DNA of 64,000 nucleotides. It comes from VRUE01 sp963840565 (GTDB taxonomy: Bacteria; Actinomycetota; Thermoleophilia; Solirubrobacterales; 70-9). A program made the translations under genes and the position numbers. The notes under the pieces were generated by a model. That model was not told the origin of the DNA. It saw only the letters and a list, made by a program, of their open reading frames with translations, and did not search any database. Of the stretch, positions 8,843 to 17,952 are shown piece after piece (the first letter of the stretch is position 1; the number at the start of each line of letters is the position of its first letter). The stretch spans positions 248,001 to 312,000 of the forward strand of contig CAWIZH010000004.1 in the NCBI GenBank assembly GCA_963840565.1, read 5' to 3'.

Positions 8843-10120
8843 ATGGATTTCGCACTGAACGAGGAACAGCAGGAGTTCAAGCAGCGCGCCCGGAACTTCG
8901 CCCGCGAGGTAATCCGCCCCGCGGCGCGCAAGCACGACGAAGAGGAGAGCATCCCCTGGGATGTGATCAAGGAGGCGCGCAAACAGGGCTTCGGTGGCCT
9001 CGAGGGCATCCAGCGCTCCGCCGGCGACCCCGAGGGCCAGCTGCAGGTGATCTCGGCAGAAGAGTTCCACTGGGGCTGCGCCGGCATCGCCCTGGCGATC
9101 TCCGGCTCCGGCCTTGCCGCCGCGGGCATCGCCTCGTCCGGCACCCCCGAACAGATCGGCCAGTGGGTCCCCGAGTGCTTCGGCAGCGGTGACGAGATCA
9201 AGCTTGGCGCCTATGCCGTGACCGAGCCGCAGGCCGGCTCCGACGTGAAGAGCCTGAAGACGACGGCGAAGCGCGACGGTGACGAGTGGGTCCTCAACGG
9301 GACCAAGGTCTTCATTACCAACGGCGGCATCGCCGACGTCCACGTCGTCGTCGCCACCGTCGACCCGACGCTTGGTACTCGCGGCCAGGCCTCCTTCGTG
9401 ATCGGCAAGGACACCCCCGGCCTGAGCCAGGGCAAGAAGGAGTCGAAGCTCGGCATCCGCGCTTCGCACACCGCCGAGATCGTGCTCGACGATTGCCGCA
9501 TCCCGGTCGAGAACCTGCTCGGCGGCGAGGAGAAGCTGGAAAAGAAGCTCGAGCGCGGTCGCTCCGGCCAGAAATCGCGCGGTGGCGCCGACGCCCTGGC
9601 GACCTTCGAGATCACCCGGCCGCTGGTCGGCGCCTCGGCCCTCGGCATTGCCCAGGCCGCCTACGAGTGGACGCTCGAGTACCTCGACGGCCAGACCGAA
9701 GCTGGCAAGCCGGTCCTGCAGGAGCAGCGCATCCAACAGACCCTCGCCGACGTCGCCACCGAGATCGAAGCCGCGCGCCTGCTGGTCCAGCGCGCCGCCT
9801 GGATGGGCCGCAACGGCATCCCGATGCGCGGTGGCCAGGGCTCGATGTCGAAGCTCAAGGGCGGCGACGTGACGATGTGGGCAACGACGACGCTGATGGA
9901 CCTGGTCGGCCCCTATGCCTGGAGCACCGATTGCCCGCTCGAGAAGTGGTTCCGCGACGCCAAGATCTACCAGCTGTTCGAGGGCACGGCGGAGATCCAG
10001 CGCATGGTCATCTCGCGGATGCAGGCTCGTGAATACGCAGAGCGCCTCGGGTATGCAGCCGAAGTGGCAGAGCAGGCAATGAAGCCCGCCGAGCCCGCCA
10101 AAGAGCCAGTTCCCGCCTGA
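8843..10120 (+). CDS. acyl-CoA dehydrogenase
   Basis: A 425-aa acyl-CoA dehydrogenase with all family landmarks: the N-terminal helix NEEQQEFKQRARNFAREV, the FAD site AYAVTEPQAGSDVKSLKTTA, the strand VFITNGGIADVHVV and the catalytic-base region QLFEGTAEIQRMVISRM. The 425-aa length reflects an insertion around residues 230-250 (EKKLERGRSGQKSRGG) and a Pro/Glu-rich tail. Unlike the tandem pair at 1958-4292, this is the classic homotetrameric type. GGGG at 8832-8835 may be the ribosome binding site. The operator at 8787 suggests induction by a CoA ester. A long hairpin follows the stop. Confidence 0.93.
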   Translation: MDFALNEEQQEFKQRARNFAREVIRPAARKHDEEESIPWDVIKEARKQGFGGLEGIQRSAGDPEGQLQVISAEEFHWGCAGIALAISGSGLAAAGIASSGTPEQIGQWVPECFGSGDEIKLGAYAVTEPQAGSDVKSLKTTAKRDGDEWVLNGTKVFITNGGIADVHVVVATVDPTLGTRGQASFVIGKDTPGLSQGKKESKLGIRASHTAEIVLDDCRIPVENLLGGEEKLEKKLERGRSGQKSRGGADALATFEITRPLVGASALGIAQAAYEWTLEYLDGQTEAGKPVLQEQRIQQTLADVATEIEAARLLVQRAAWMGRNGIPMRGGQGSMSKLKGGDVTMWATTTLMDLVGPYAWSTDCPLEKWFRDAKIYQLFEGTAEIQRMVISRMQAREYAERLGYAAEVAEQAMKPAEPAKEPVPA

Positions 10121-10127
10121 GGATTCG

Positions 10128-10174
10128 TTCCGGTGCGCCTTATCCCCGATCTACGGGGATAAGGCGCACCGGAA
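10128..10174. terminator. 21-bp perfect hairpin
   Basis: Arms 10128-10148 and 10154-10174 are perfectly complementary over 21 bp with a 5-nt loop (ATCTA), followed by a short T run (GCTTTT). It starts 7 bp after the acyl-CoA dehydrogenase stop and ends 17 bp before the efflux gene start. Termination of the upstream gene is the simplest role, but a hairpin this long so close to a start could also gate the downstream gene. Confidence 0.7.
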
Positions 10175-10191
10175 GCTTTTAAGCTCGGGGC

Positions 10192-11112
10192 GTGCACTCT
10201 CACTCGCATTCGCACGGGTTGGAAGCGCGGCGCGGCGACAGTCGGCGGCGGATGTGGATTGCTTTGGGGATCAATGTTGCGATGCTGGCTGCCGAGGCCG
10301 TTGGCGGTTTGCTTACTGGGTCGCTTGCGGTGCTCGCCGACGCCGGGCACCTGCTTTCGGATGTCGGCGCGATCGGGCTGGCGCTCTTTGCTGCTGGGCT
10401 TGCCGCTCGTCCTGCTGCCGGCCGGATGACCTTTGGCTATCAGCGCTCGGAGATTCTCGCGGCGCTGGTCAATGGGCTGCTCCTGGTCGTCGTCGCGATC
10501 GCCATTGCTTATGCCGCTTTCGGTCGTCTCGGCGATCCACCCGAGATTGACGGGCTCGGGGTGCTTGGCCTCGGTCTGCTCGGCCTGTTCGGCAACGTCG
10601 CCGCGACCGTGGTGTTGGCGCGCGGCGAGAGGGAGGACGTCAACTTGGAGGGGGTGCTGCGCCACAGCGCTGCCGATGCGCTCGGTTCGCTCGGGGTCGT
10701 GCTCGCTGGTGCCTTCGTCCTCGCCGGCGGCTCCTCGGTCGTCGACCCGATTGTCAGCCTTGCTATCGCGGCGCTGATCTTGGCCTCTTCCTGGCGCCTG
10801 ATCTCGGAGCCGGTCGGGGTGCTGATGGAGGCGGCTCCGGCAGGCATCGACGTTGATGCGGCCGGGGCGGCGATCTGTGAAGAGGACGGGGTGCGCTCGG
10901 TGCACGACCTACATATATGGACGGTGACTTCTGGCTTTGGCGCCCTCGCAGCCCACGTCGTCGTCTCCCCCGATTGCGATCGCGACCTCGTCCGCCGCCG
11001 GATCGAGCTGCTGCTGCGCGAGCGCTTCGATATCGACCACACCACGCTGCAGATGGAGGAAGAGGCCCCCGAGCGCTTGCTCCACGTCGAAAACGCGCCT
11101 GGCCAGGGCTGA
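10192..11112 (+). CDS. cation diffusion facilitator (Zn/Co/Cd efflux)
   Basis: A 306-aa CDF-family transporter that exchanges divalent metal for protons across the cytoplasmic membrane. It opens with a His-rich N-terminus (HSHSHSHG), then six predicted membrane helices. The metal-site motifs are in helix 2 (DAGHLLSD) and helix 5 (HSAADALGS), and the cytoplasmic ferredoxin-like domain contains DLHIWTVTSGF. The GTG start at 10192 places the His tract at the very N-terminus, as in CzcD/ZitB proteins. No metal-responsive regulator lies beside it. The gene directly follows the hairpin at 10128-10174. Confidence 0.92.
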   Translation: MHSHSHSHGLEARRGDSRRRMWIALGINVAMLAAEAVGGLLTGSLAVLADAGHLLSDVGAIGLALFAAGLAARPAAGRMTFGYQRSEILAALVNGLLLVVVAIAIAYAAFGRLGDPPEIDGLGVLGLGLLGLFGNVAATVVLARGEREDVNLEGVLRHSAADALGSLGVVLAGAFVLAGGSSVVDPIVSLAIAALILASSWRLISEPVGVLMEAAPAGIDVDAAGAAICEEDGVRSVHDLHIWTVTSGFGALAAHVVVSPDCDRDLVRRRIELLLRERFDIDHTTLQMEEEAPERLLHVENAPGQG

Positions 11113-11181
11113 TCGCAAGCCCAGTTGCACGGCTAATGCCCTGCAACTGGGCGAATCTCGCCTCAGCTAGCCTCGCCCGCG

Positions 11182-12387
11182 ATGACCTCAAAGACTCGCC
11201 TTGCCCTGGCGGCTCTCCTGGCCGCTGCGGCGGCGCTGATCGTGCTGCTCGCGGCCAGCAGTGCGGCGCCAGCCCAAGACCTCGAATCGAAGCTCGACGC
11301 CAAGGAGGCGAAGCTCTCCAAGGTGCGCGAACGCAAAGGTGTGCTGACCACGACGATCTCCGGCCTCGGCGACAAGATCGATCGGCTCACGGGTGAGGTG
11401 GCGGCGCTGCGCAATCACGAGGCGGCCGTCCGCGTCCGCCTCAACGCGAAGCAGGGGGAGCTGGACCGGGCCGAAGCGCAGCTCGACGTCGCCAAGAAAC
11501 GGCTGGCGGTGATGAGGGCTCACCTCAGGCGCGCCCTGGTCTCGCTGCGCGACCGCCTCGTCGCGATCTATGAGACCGGCACTCCCGACGTGCTCAGCGT
11601 CCTCGTCGGCGCCAACGGCTACGACGACCTCGTCGATCGCACCGAATACCTCAACCGGATCCACGGCATGGACGAAGCCGTCGTCGGCCGCGTGCGCGAC
11701 CTGCGCGATCAGGTGAGGCGGACGGTCACCCGCCTGCGCACGGCCAAGAACACGATCGAGGCGGCCCGCGACTCGATCGCGGCCGAAGAGCAGACCCTGG
11801 CAAGCGCTCGCGCTGCGGTCCAGCAACGCCAGTCAGCCCTGGTCTCGGCCCGCAGCGAGCGGCTCGCGGTGCTGGGCAAGATCCGCAAGCACGAGGAGGA
11901 GCTCGACGGCTCGGTCGCGGCGATCCAGGGCAAGATCGCGGCGCAGCTGGCCGGCACCGGCTCGGTGCCCTTGCCGGCGGGGCCAATCCAGGGCGGCAAC
12001 GGTAGTGGCTTGATTTGGCCGGTCAGCGGTCCGGTCGTCTCCGGCTTCGGCTCACGCACGATCAACGGCTCCTACGAGTACCACCCCGGGATCGACATCG
12101 CGGTTCCGAGCGGCACGCCGATTCGGGCGGCCGCAGCGGGGACGGTGATCTTCACCGAGCCGGAGTCGAGCAGCGGCGGCTACGGCAACTACACCTGCAT
12201 CGATCACGGCGGCGGCCTCTCCACCTGCTACGCCCACCAGGAGACCTTCGCGGTCTCGGCCGGGCAGCAGGTCGCCCAGGGCCAGATCATCGGTTACAGC
12301 GACTGCACCGGCTACTGCTTCGGTCCGCATCTCCACTTTGAGGTGCGGATCAACGGTGAAGTGACCGACCCGATGGCCTATCTCTAG
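11182..12387 (+). CDS. EnvC-like murein hydrolase activator (coiled coil plus M23 domain)
   Basis: A 401-aa exported protein. A signal peptide (residues 1-30) precedes a long coiled coil at about 33-250 (LESKLDAKEAKLSKVRERK onward), then a Gly-rich hinge and a C-terminal LytM/M23 domain from about 285. The domain keeps the zinc motifs HPGID and HLHFEV, and CYAHQ with the usual Cys pair, so it may be an active endopeptidase and not only an activator. Such proteins split peptidoglycan during division or activate amidases. No FtsEX genes are adjacent. The start is ATG 11182 at the signal peptide. Confidence 0.88.
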   Translation: MTSKTRLALAALLAAAAALIVLLAASSAAPAQDLESKLDAKEAKLSKVRERKGVLTTTISGLGDKIDRLTGEVAALRNHEAAVRVRLNAKQGELDRAEAQLDVAKKRLAVMRAHLRRALVSLRDRLVAIYETGTPDVLSVLVGANGYDDLVDRTEYLNRIHGMDEAVVGRVRDLRDQVRRTVTRLRTAKNTIEAARDSIAAEEQTLASARAAVQQRQSALVSARSERLAVLGKIRKHEEELDGSVAAIQGKIAAQLAGTGSVPLPAGPIQGGNGSGLIWPVSGPVVSGFGSRTINGSYEYHPGIDIAVPSGTPIRAAAAGTVIFTEPESSSGGYGNYTCIDHGGGLSTCYAHQETFAVSAGQQVAQGQIIGYSDCTGYCFGPHLHFEVRINGEVTDPMAYL

Positions 12388-12444
12388 GCCACCCGTCCAC
12401 CGCATTACTCAGATTCTCCAGAAAACCAAATATTAGGTATGTCC

Positions 12445-12484
12445 GGATGGTTCCATCCTGCGACCCTGGGTAGCAATCGACCCA
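12445..12484. promoter_or_regulatory. paired short hairpins in the leader of the Gly/Ser-rich protein gene
   Basis: Between 12388 and 12497 there are two small inverted repeats: GGATGG-TT-CCATCC (12445-12458) and TGGGT-8 nt-ACCCA (12467-12484), just ahead of GGAGG at 12486-12490. They could be a small leader structure or protein-binding sites. I do not recognise a known riboswitch. Confidence 0.3.
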
Positions 12485-12497
12485 CGGAGGCATGTCG

Positions 12498-13211
12498 ATG
12501 GTTCGCCAGGCTCATACCTACCTTGCCGGTGCTGTTTCAGGCACGGCCCTGATCGGGGCGGCTGTCGTCGCCTTCGTTCTGCTCGTCTCCCTGCAGGCCC
12601 TCAGGGACTGGCCCTTGGCGGGCATCGGTGGCGGCAGCGACAGCTCCGCTGTTTCAAGTGGGCAGCCGACGGCAGGAGCCGGTGGCGCCTCCGCGGCGAC
12701 AACTGCCGCTGGGGCGGCCGTTGCCCCCACACGGCGCCCGGGTGCAAACGGCGCTCAACGGCAGCGGGGCGCTTCGGCCGGCGAAAGTAAGCAGCAGGTT
12801 GGTGCCGCAACATTGGGTACTCCCACGTCGGCGGCACCAGGCTCGCCGGCCGCCGAAGCTCCTGGCGCCAGTCCCACCAACGGCGGCGGTGCCAATCCGA
12901 CCGGCCAATCGACTTCGTCGAGCTCGCCGGGCGGAGGGGGAGGCGGTGCTGGCGGAAAAGGAGGTTCTGTGTCTTTGCCTGGGACCGGAGGCGGTGGCTC
13001 CGGGCAATCGACGTCTGGCGCTGTAACTGGCGCCGTCAACAACACGGTCTCCGGCGTCGACCAAACGCTTGGCGGGACGCTCGGGAACGCTGGGGTCACC
13101 AAAGTCACCGAAGAAGTCGTCAGCGGCGTCGCCGGCCCCGAATCGCCGGTCGGAGAAACCGTTGACAAAGTCGTGGAAACGGTCAACGGCCTGCTCGGCG
13201 GCAAACGCTAG
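12498..13211 (+). CDS. low-complexity Gly/Ser/Ala-rich anchored protein
   Basis: A 237-aa protein with an N-terminal membrane helix (GTALIGAAVVAFVLLVSLQAL, about residues 14-35) and a long exported tail rich in Gly, Ser, Ala and Thr, including runs such as SSSSPGGGGGGAGGKGG. The last 70 residues change to a V/T/G pattern (TVSGVDQTLGGTLGNAG), which looks like a short repeated helix region. ATG 12498 was chosen over ATG 12492 because GGAGG at 12486-12490 leaves 7 nt to the former and only one to the latter. The function is unknown; a wall-spanning or surface stalk protein is plausible. Confidence 0.65.
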   Translation: MVRQAHTYLAGAVSGTALIGAAVVAFVLLVSLQALRDWPLAGIGGGSDSSAVSSGQPTAGAGGASAATTAAGAAVAPTRRPGANGAQRQRGASAGESKQQVGAATLGTPTSAAPGSPAAEAPGASPTNGGGANPTGQSTSSSSPGGGGGGAGGKGGSVSLPGTGGGGSGQSTSGAVTGAVNNTVSGVDQTLGGTLGNAGVTKVTEEVVSGVAGPESPVGETVDKVVETVNGLLGGKR

Positions 13212-13270
13212 CGTCCGCTCCGCGACACCACCACTCGCCGCTCCCCTCCTAACCGTCACAATGCCCGCCA

Positions 13271-14575
13271 ATGGCGGAGCACGGACAGGCGGGCGCAGTG
13301 GCGGATCCGATCGCCGGGTCCCCGGTCTACCCGGGGGGGAGCCGGGTCAACGAGCGCGGTCACCTCGAGATCGCCGGCTGCGACGTGGTCGAGCTGGCGG
13401 AAGAGTTCGGCACTCCGGCCTACGTCTACGCCGAAGACGACATGCGCGCCCGCGCCCGCGCCTACCGCGAGGCCTTCGGGCGGGGTGGCGGCGAGTTCGA
13501 AGTCCTCTTCGCCAGCAAGTCGCTGCCCTGCACCGCCGCCTACCGGCTCTTCTCCGAGGAGGGCCTCTCGGTTGACGTCGCCTCGGGCGGTGAGCTGCAC
13601 ATGGCGCTGCGGGCCGGCTTCGACCCCGCCCGCATCCACATGCACGGCAACAACAAGAGCGACGAGGAGATCCTCTTCGCCGCGCGCTCCGGCGTCGGCC
13701 ATTTGATCCTCGATTCCTTCGACGAGATCGAGCGCTGCGAGCGCCTGCTCGAGGCGCCGCAGGACGTGCTGATCCGCGTCACGCCGGGGATCAAGCCCTC
13801 GACCCACAGCTACGTGCAGACCGGGCAGCTCGACTCGAAGTTCGGCTTTGGGCTCGGGGACGGTCTCGCCGCCAAGGCGATAGAGCGCGTTCTCGCCTCC
13901 GACCTGCTCAAGCTGACTGGCCTGCACGCTCACATCGGCTCGCAGATCTTCGAGCTCGAGCCCTACAGGCTGGCGATCCGCGCGCTCGGCGAGCTTGCCG
14001 GCGAGTGGTGCCGGGTCGTCAACGTCGGCGGTGGGCTCGGCATCGCCTACACCGCTGAGGACGAGCCGCCCTCGATCGATACCTACGCCGAGGTCAAGCT
14101 GCGCGGCGTCGCCGAGGTCTTCGGCGAGGACGTGCGCATCCTGGTTGAGCCCGGCCGCTCGCTGGTCGGCAACGCCGGCGTCACCGCCTACCGCGTCGGC
14201 ACGGTCAAGGAGATCCCCAGCATCCGCACCTACGTCGCCGTCGACGGCGGCATGTCCGACAACCTGCGGCCGATGCTCTACGGCTCTCGCTACGAAGCGC
14301 TGATCGCCGATCGCGCGGCTGCTCCCGCCGAGAGCCCGGCGACGATCGCCGGCATGCACTGCGAGTCGGGCGACATCATCGTCCGCGAGGCGATGCTCGC
14401 CTCCCCGGCCGTCGGCGACGTTCTGGTCACGCCGGCCACCGGCGCCTACGGCTACGCGATGGCGAGCAACTACAACGGCGTGCCGCGGCCCCCGGTGCTC
14501 TTCTGTCGGGACGGCGAGGCCCGCGTGGTGGTCCGCCGCGAGACCTACGAGGATTTGACCCGGCGCGATGCCTGA
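13271..14575 (+). CDS. lysA: diaminopimelate decarboxylase
   Basis: A 434-aa PLP enzyme that converts meso-diaminopimelate to lysine, the last step of lysine synthesis. The Schiff-base lysine is K83 in LFASKSLPC. The phosphate-binding glycine loop is VNVGGGLGIAY, and CESGDIIV supplies the active-site Cys of the partner subunit. VDGGMSDNLRPMLYG is the usual substrate-side motif. Length is normal. Its last 8 bases overlap hom, so the lysine and threonine branches of the aspartate pathway are co-transcribed here, as in other actinobacteria. Confidence 0.95.
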   Translation: MAEHGQAGAVADPIAGSPVYPGGSRVNERGHLEIAGCDVVELAEEFGTPAYVYAEDDMRARARAYREAFGRGGGEFEVLFASKSLPCTAAYRLFSEEGLSVDVASGGELHMALRAGFDPARIHMHGNNKSDEEILFAARSGVGHLILDSFDEIERCERLLEAPQDVLIRVTPGIKPSTHSYVQTGQLDSKFGFGLGDGLAAKAIERVLASDLLKLTGLHAHIGSQIFELEPYRLAIRALGELAGEWCRVVNVGGGLGIAYTAEDEPPSIDTYAEVKLRGVAEVFGEDVRILVEPGRSLVGNAGVTAYRVGTVKEIPSIRTYVAVDGGMSDNLRPMLYGSRYEALIADRAAAPAESPATIAGMHCESGDIIVREAMLASPAVGDVLVTPATGAYGYAMASNYNGVPRPPVLFCRDGEARVVVRRETYEDLTRRDA

Positions 14576-15791
14576 ACCCGTTCGCATCGGGCTGCTCGGC
14601 CGCGGCACGGTCGGCGGCGCCTTCGCCGAGCTGGTCGCCGCCCGCGCCGGTGCGGTCGAGGCGGCCACGGGCCGGCGTCCTGAGGTTTCCGGAGTCCTCT
14701 CCCGCAGCGACGGCGACTTCGGCGCGATCCTCGAGCGCTCCGACCTGATCGTCGAGCTGATCGGCGGCACCGATCCGGCCCGCGACTACGTGCTCGAGGC
14801 GCTGCGGGCCAAGCGCCCGGTCGTCACCGCCAACAAGCAGCTCCTCGCCCAGCACGGCGAGGAGCTCTTCGACGCCGCCCGCGAGGCCGGCGTGCAGCTG
14901 CGCTTCGAGGCGGCGGTGGCCGGGGTGATCCCGATCGTGCGGGTGATCCAGGAGAGCTTCGGCGTGACCGAGATCGCCAAGGTCTTCGGCATCGTCAACG
15001 GCACCACCAACTTCATCCTCAGCGAGATGGCCTCGACCGGTGCTCCCTACGAGGAGGTCCTCGCCCGCGCCCAGGAGCTCGGCTACGCCGAGGCCGACCC
15101 GACCGCCGACGTCAGCGGCGCCGACGCGGCGGCGAAGATGGCGATCCTCGCCCGCCTCGCCTTCCACACGCCGGTGACGTTAGATGAGGTCTCCTACGAG
15201 GGGATAGAGCAGATCAAACAGGGCGATCTCGCCTACGCCAAGGAGCTCGGCCTCTCGCTGAAGCTGCTCGGGGTCGCCGAACGGCGCCAGGGCGGGATCA
15301 GCGTCCGCGTCTTCCCCTGCTTCCTCTCCGGCGGCCACCCGCTCTCGCCGGTCGAGGGCCCTTTCAACGCGGTCATGGTCGAGGCGCCCGAGATCACCGA
15401 GGTGACGATGTCGGGGCCGGGGGCCGGGGGAGTGCAGACGGCCTCGGCGGTGCTCGGCGACGTCGTCTCGATCCTCAGCGGCGACGCGCCGGTGCACGAG
15501 ACCCGGGTCAAGCTGCCGATCGTCAACGACGTCTCCTCGTCCTTCTACCTGCACCTAGCGGTCGCCGACCGGCCCGGGGTTCTCGGCCAGATCGCCCAGG
15601 TGCTCGGCGACAAAGACGTCTCGGTCAAGAGCGTGGTCCAGCGCGGGGTCGGCGAGGACGCGCGCCTGGTGATGGTCGTCCACGAGTGCCTCGAGTCGCG
15701 CTTCGCCGCGGCGCTGGAGGCGATCGATGCGCTCGACGTGCTGCGCGCGCCGCCGCGCTCGATCCGGGTGATCGAAGAGGAGTTCGGTTGA
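14568..15791 (+). CDS. hom: homoserine dehydrogenase
   Basis: A 407-aa enzyme reducing aspartate semialdehyde to homoserine. The N-terminal Rossmann motif is GLLGRGTVGGAF, the catalytic domain contains KVFGIVNGTTNFIL and the metal/substrate region EADPTADVSGADAAAK, and a C-terminal ACT domain begins at about residue 325 (LHLAVADRPGVLGQIAQVL), the site of threonine feedback in related enzymes. The ATG at 14568 overlaps lysA by 8 bp and the stop overlaps thrC by 4 bp, indicating coupled translation. Confidence 0.96.
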   Translation: MPEPVRIGLLGRGTVGGAFAELVAARAGAVEAATGRRPEVSGVLSRSDGDFGAILERSDLIVELIGGTDPARDYVLEALRAKRPVVTANKQLLAQHGEELFDAAREAGVQLRFEAAVAGVIPIVRVIQESFGVTEIAKVFGIVNGTTNFILSEMASTGAPYEEVLARAQELGYAEADPTADVSGADAAAKMAILARLAFHTPVTLDEVSYEGIEQIKQGDLAYAKELGLSLKLLGVAERRQGGISVRVFPCFLSGGHPLSPVEGPFNAVMVEAPEITEVTMSGPGAGGVQTASAVLGDVVSILSGDAPVHETRVKLPIVNDVSSSFYLHLAVADRPGVLGQIAQVLGDKDVSVKSVVQRGVGEDARLVMVVHECLESRFAAALEAIDALDVLRAPPRSIRVIEEEFG

Positions 15792-16825
15792 GCCCGGCGC
15801 CGTTGATCGAGCGCTTCCGGGACCGCCTCTCGCTGGAGCCCGGCGACCCGGTCGTGACCCTGAACGAGGGCTCGACGCCGCTGGTCGAGGCGCCGCGACT
15901 CTCCGAGCGGATCGGCGCCCGCGCCTACCTCAAGTTCGAGGGCGCCAACCCGACCGGCAGCTTCAAGGACCGGGGCATGACCGTTGCCGTCTCGCGGGCC
16001 AAGGGCCGCGGCGCCGAGGCGGTGATCTGCGCTTCGACCGGCAACACCGCCGCCAGCGCCGCCGCCTACGCGGCGCGGGCGGGAATGCGCGGGGCGGTGA
16101 TCGTCCCCGAGGGCAAGATCGCGATCGGCAAGCTCGCCCAGGCGCTGATGCACGGCGCCCGCGTCGTCGCCCTGCAGGGCAACTTCGACGACGCCCTGCG
16201 GATCGTCCGCGAGCTCGCCGACAAGCACCCGATCGAGCTGGTCAACTCGGTCAACCCGCACCGGATCGAAGGCCAGAAGACCGCCGCCTTCGAGGTGATC
16301 GAGGAGCTCGGCGAAGCGCCGGGCGCCTTGGCGATACCGGTCGGCAACGCCGGCAACGTCACCGCCTACTGGCGCGGCTTCCAGGAGGCCGGCACGGCAC
16401 CGATCCTCTACGGCTTCCAGGCCGAGGGTGCGGCGCCGCTCGTGCGCGGTGAGCCGGTCGCCAACCCGGAGACCGTCGCCTCGGCGATCCGGATCGGTAA
16501 CCCGGCCCGCTGGGAGGAGGCGATGGCCGCCTTCACCGGCTCGCGCGGCCGGGTCGCCTCGGTCAGCGACCAGCAGATCCTCGACGCCTACCGCTGGCTC
16601 GCCGCCGGCGAGGGAGTCTTCTGCGAGCCCGCCTCGGCGGCGTCCGTTGCCGGCCTGCTCGCCCACGGCCTACCCACGGTTGAGGGCGAGCCGCCGCCGG
16701 AGACCGTCGTCTGCGTCCTCACCGGCCACGGCCTCAAGGACCCCGACACCGCTCTCTCCAAAGCGCCGGCGGTGCTCAACTGCGAGAACGACCTCAGCGC
16801 GGTCGAGCGCGCGGTATTCGATTGA
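15788..16825 (+). CDS. thrC: threonine synthase
   Basis: A 345-aa PLP fold-II enzyme converting O-phosphohomoserine to threonine. The PLP lysine is K60 in GSFKDRGMTVAVSRAKG. The phosphate-binding loop is STGNTAASAAAYA and the glycine-rich PVGNAGNVTAYW follows. The length matches the short bacterial-type ThrC. Translation must begin at TTG 15788, whose bases overlap the hom stop as TTGA; no ATG or GTG lies nearby in frame. The end overlaps thrB the same way. Confidence 0.93.
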   Translation: MSPAPLIERFRDRLSLEPGDPVVTLNEGSTPLVEAPRLSERIGARAYLKFEGANPTGSFKDRGMTVAVSRAKGRGAEAVICASTGNTAASAAAYAARAGMRGAVIVPEGKIAIGKLAQALMHGARVVALQGNFDDALRIVRELADKHPIELVNSVNPHRIEGQKTAAFEVIEELGEAPGALAIPVGNAGNVTAYWRGFQEAGTAPILYGFQAEGAAPLVRGEPVANPETVASAIRIGNPARWEEAMAAFTGSRGRVASVSDQQILDAYRWLAAGEGVFCEPASAASVAGLLAHGLPTVEGEPPPETVVCVLTGHGLKDPDTALSKAPAVLNCENDLSAVERAVFD

Positions 16826-17703
16826 CCGTCCGCCGCCGGCTCGTCCGTGTCCCCGCCTCGTCGGCCAACCTCGGCCCAGGCTACGACGTGCTCGCCGCGG
16901 CGGTATCGCTTTATCTAGAGCTGGAGGTCGAGGAGACGGGAGAGTTCTCGCTCGATCCCGGCGGCCTCGACGTTTCGACCGGGCGCGACAACATGATCGT
17001 CCGGGCCTTCGAGACCTTGCATTCTGCAGACGGCATCGCCTTCCGCTTGAAGAGCGAGATCCCCCTAGCGCGGGGGCTGGGCTCCAGCGCGGCGGCGATA
17101 GTCGCTGGCCTCTTCGCCGCCGATCACCTCTTCGAGCTCGCCCTGAGCAAGGAGGAGATGCTGGTCAAGGCGACGGAGTTGGAGGGCCATCCGGACAACG
17201 TCGCCGCGGCGATCTACGGCGGCTTCGTGATCTGCGGCGCGGGGGAGGGGGACGCCCCGAGCGCCGCCCGCTTCGATCCGCCCGGCGGCCTCGAGGGAAT
17301 CGCCGTGATCCCCGCCGAAGAGGTCTCGACCGAGCGCGCCCGTGAGGCGATACCGGCGGAAGTCCCACTCGCAGACGCGGTCGCCAACGTCTCCGCCGCC
17401 TCGCGGCTCGTCCTCGGCCTGCAGACGGCCGATCTCGACCTGGTCGCCGCCGGCCTCGAAGATCGCATCCACCAGCCCCGCCGCCGCGAGCTCTACCCGC
17501 GCTCGATGGATCTCGTCGACGCCGCGACGGATCTTGGCGCCCTCGGCGCGACGATCTCCGGCGCCGGCCCCACCGTCCTCGTCTGGACCACCTGGCAGGA
17601 GGCCGGCACCGTCGCCGAGGCCCTCGAGCAACGCTGCGCCGGCTGGGCCGAGGTCCGCCGCCTCCCCTTCAGCCCCCACGGGGCTGACGTTCCAGAGCTT
17701 TAG
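16822..17703 (+). CDS. thrB: homoserine kinase
   Basis: A 293-aa GHMP-family kinase phosphorylating homoserine. Signature pieces are VPASSANLGPGYDVLAAA at the N-terminus, the ATP loop PLARGLGSSAAAIVAGL, and GATISGAGPTVLVW in the C-terminal motif. The start is TTG 16822, overlapping the thrC stop as TTGA, a repeat of the hom-thrC junction. It is the last gene of the lysA-hom-thrC-thrB unit. Confidence 0.94.
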   Translation: MTVRRRLVRVPASSANLGPGYDVLAAAVSLYLELEVEETGEFSLDPGGLDVSTGRDNMIVRAFETLHSADGIAFRLKSEIPLARGLGSSAAAIVAGLFAADHLFELALSKEEMLVKATELEGHPDNVAAAIYGGFVICGAGEGDAPSAARFDPPGGLEGIAVIPAEEVSTERAREAIPAEVPLADAVANVSAASRLVLGLQTADLDLVAAGLEDRIHQPRRRELYPRSMDLVDAATDLGALGATISGAGPTVLVWTTWQEAGTVAEALEQRCAGWAEVRRLPFSPHGADVPEL

Positions 17704-17813
17704 CGAGCCAGATCAGAAGCCAACGCGCCTAGCGGTGCATCTGCCAGTGTGCACGGCGGTAGAGGGTGTCGGGTCCAGCTGCCCCCTTGGGGAGGCAGGG
17801 GCTGCCACTAAAT

Positions 17814-17839
17814 GGTGCATTTGTGCATAGAAATGCACC
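17814..17839. promoter_or_regulatory. inverted repeat upstream of the protease gene
   Basis: GGTGCATTT and AAATGCACC form perfect 9-bp arms around an 8-nt spacer (GTGCATAG) that itself repeats part of the arm. Further GTGCA-type words occur at 17734-17755. The 249-bp gap 17704-17952 holds no gene; this cluster looks like a binding site for a dimeric regulator controlling the secreted-protein block. The regulator is not identifiable here. Confidence 0.5.
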
Positions 17840-17952
17840 GCATTGGCGCACGCTGGTAAATGACCATCTGCTTATGCTGGGACCAAGCACAAACGTAGTG
17901 ATCCGCGACCGTCCTGTCGCGGATGATGCTTACACCGACGGGGGGAGAGATA

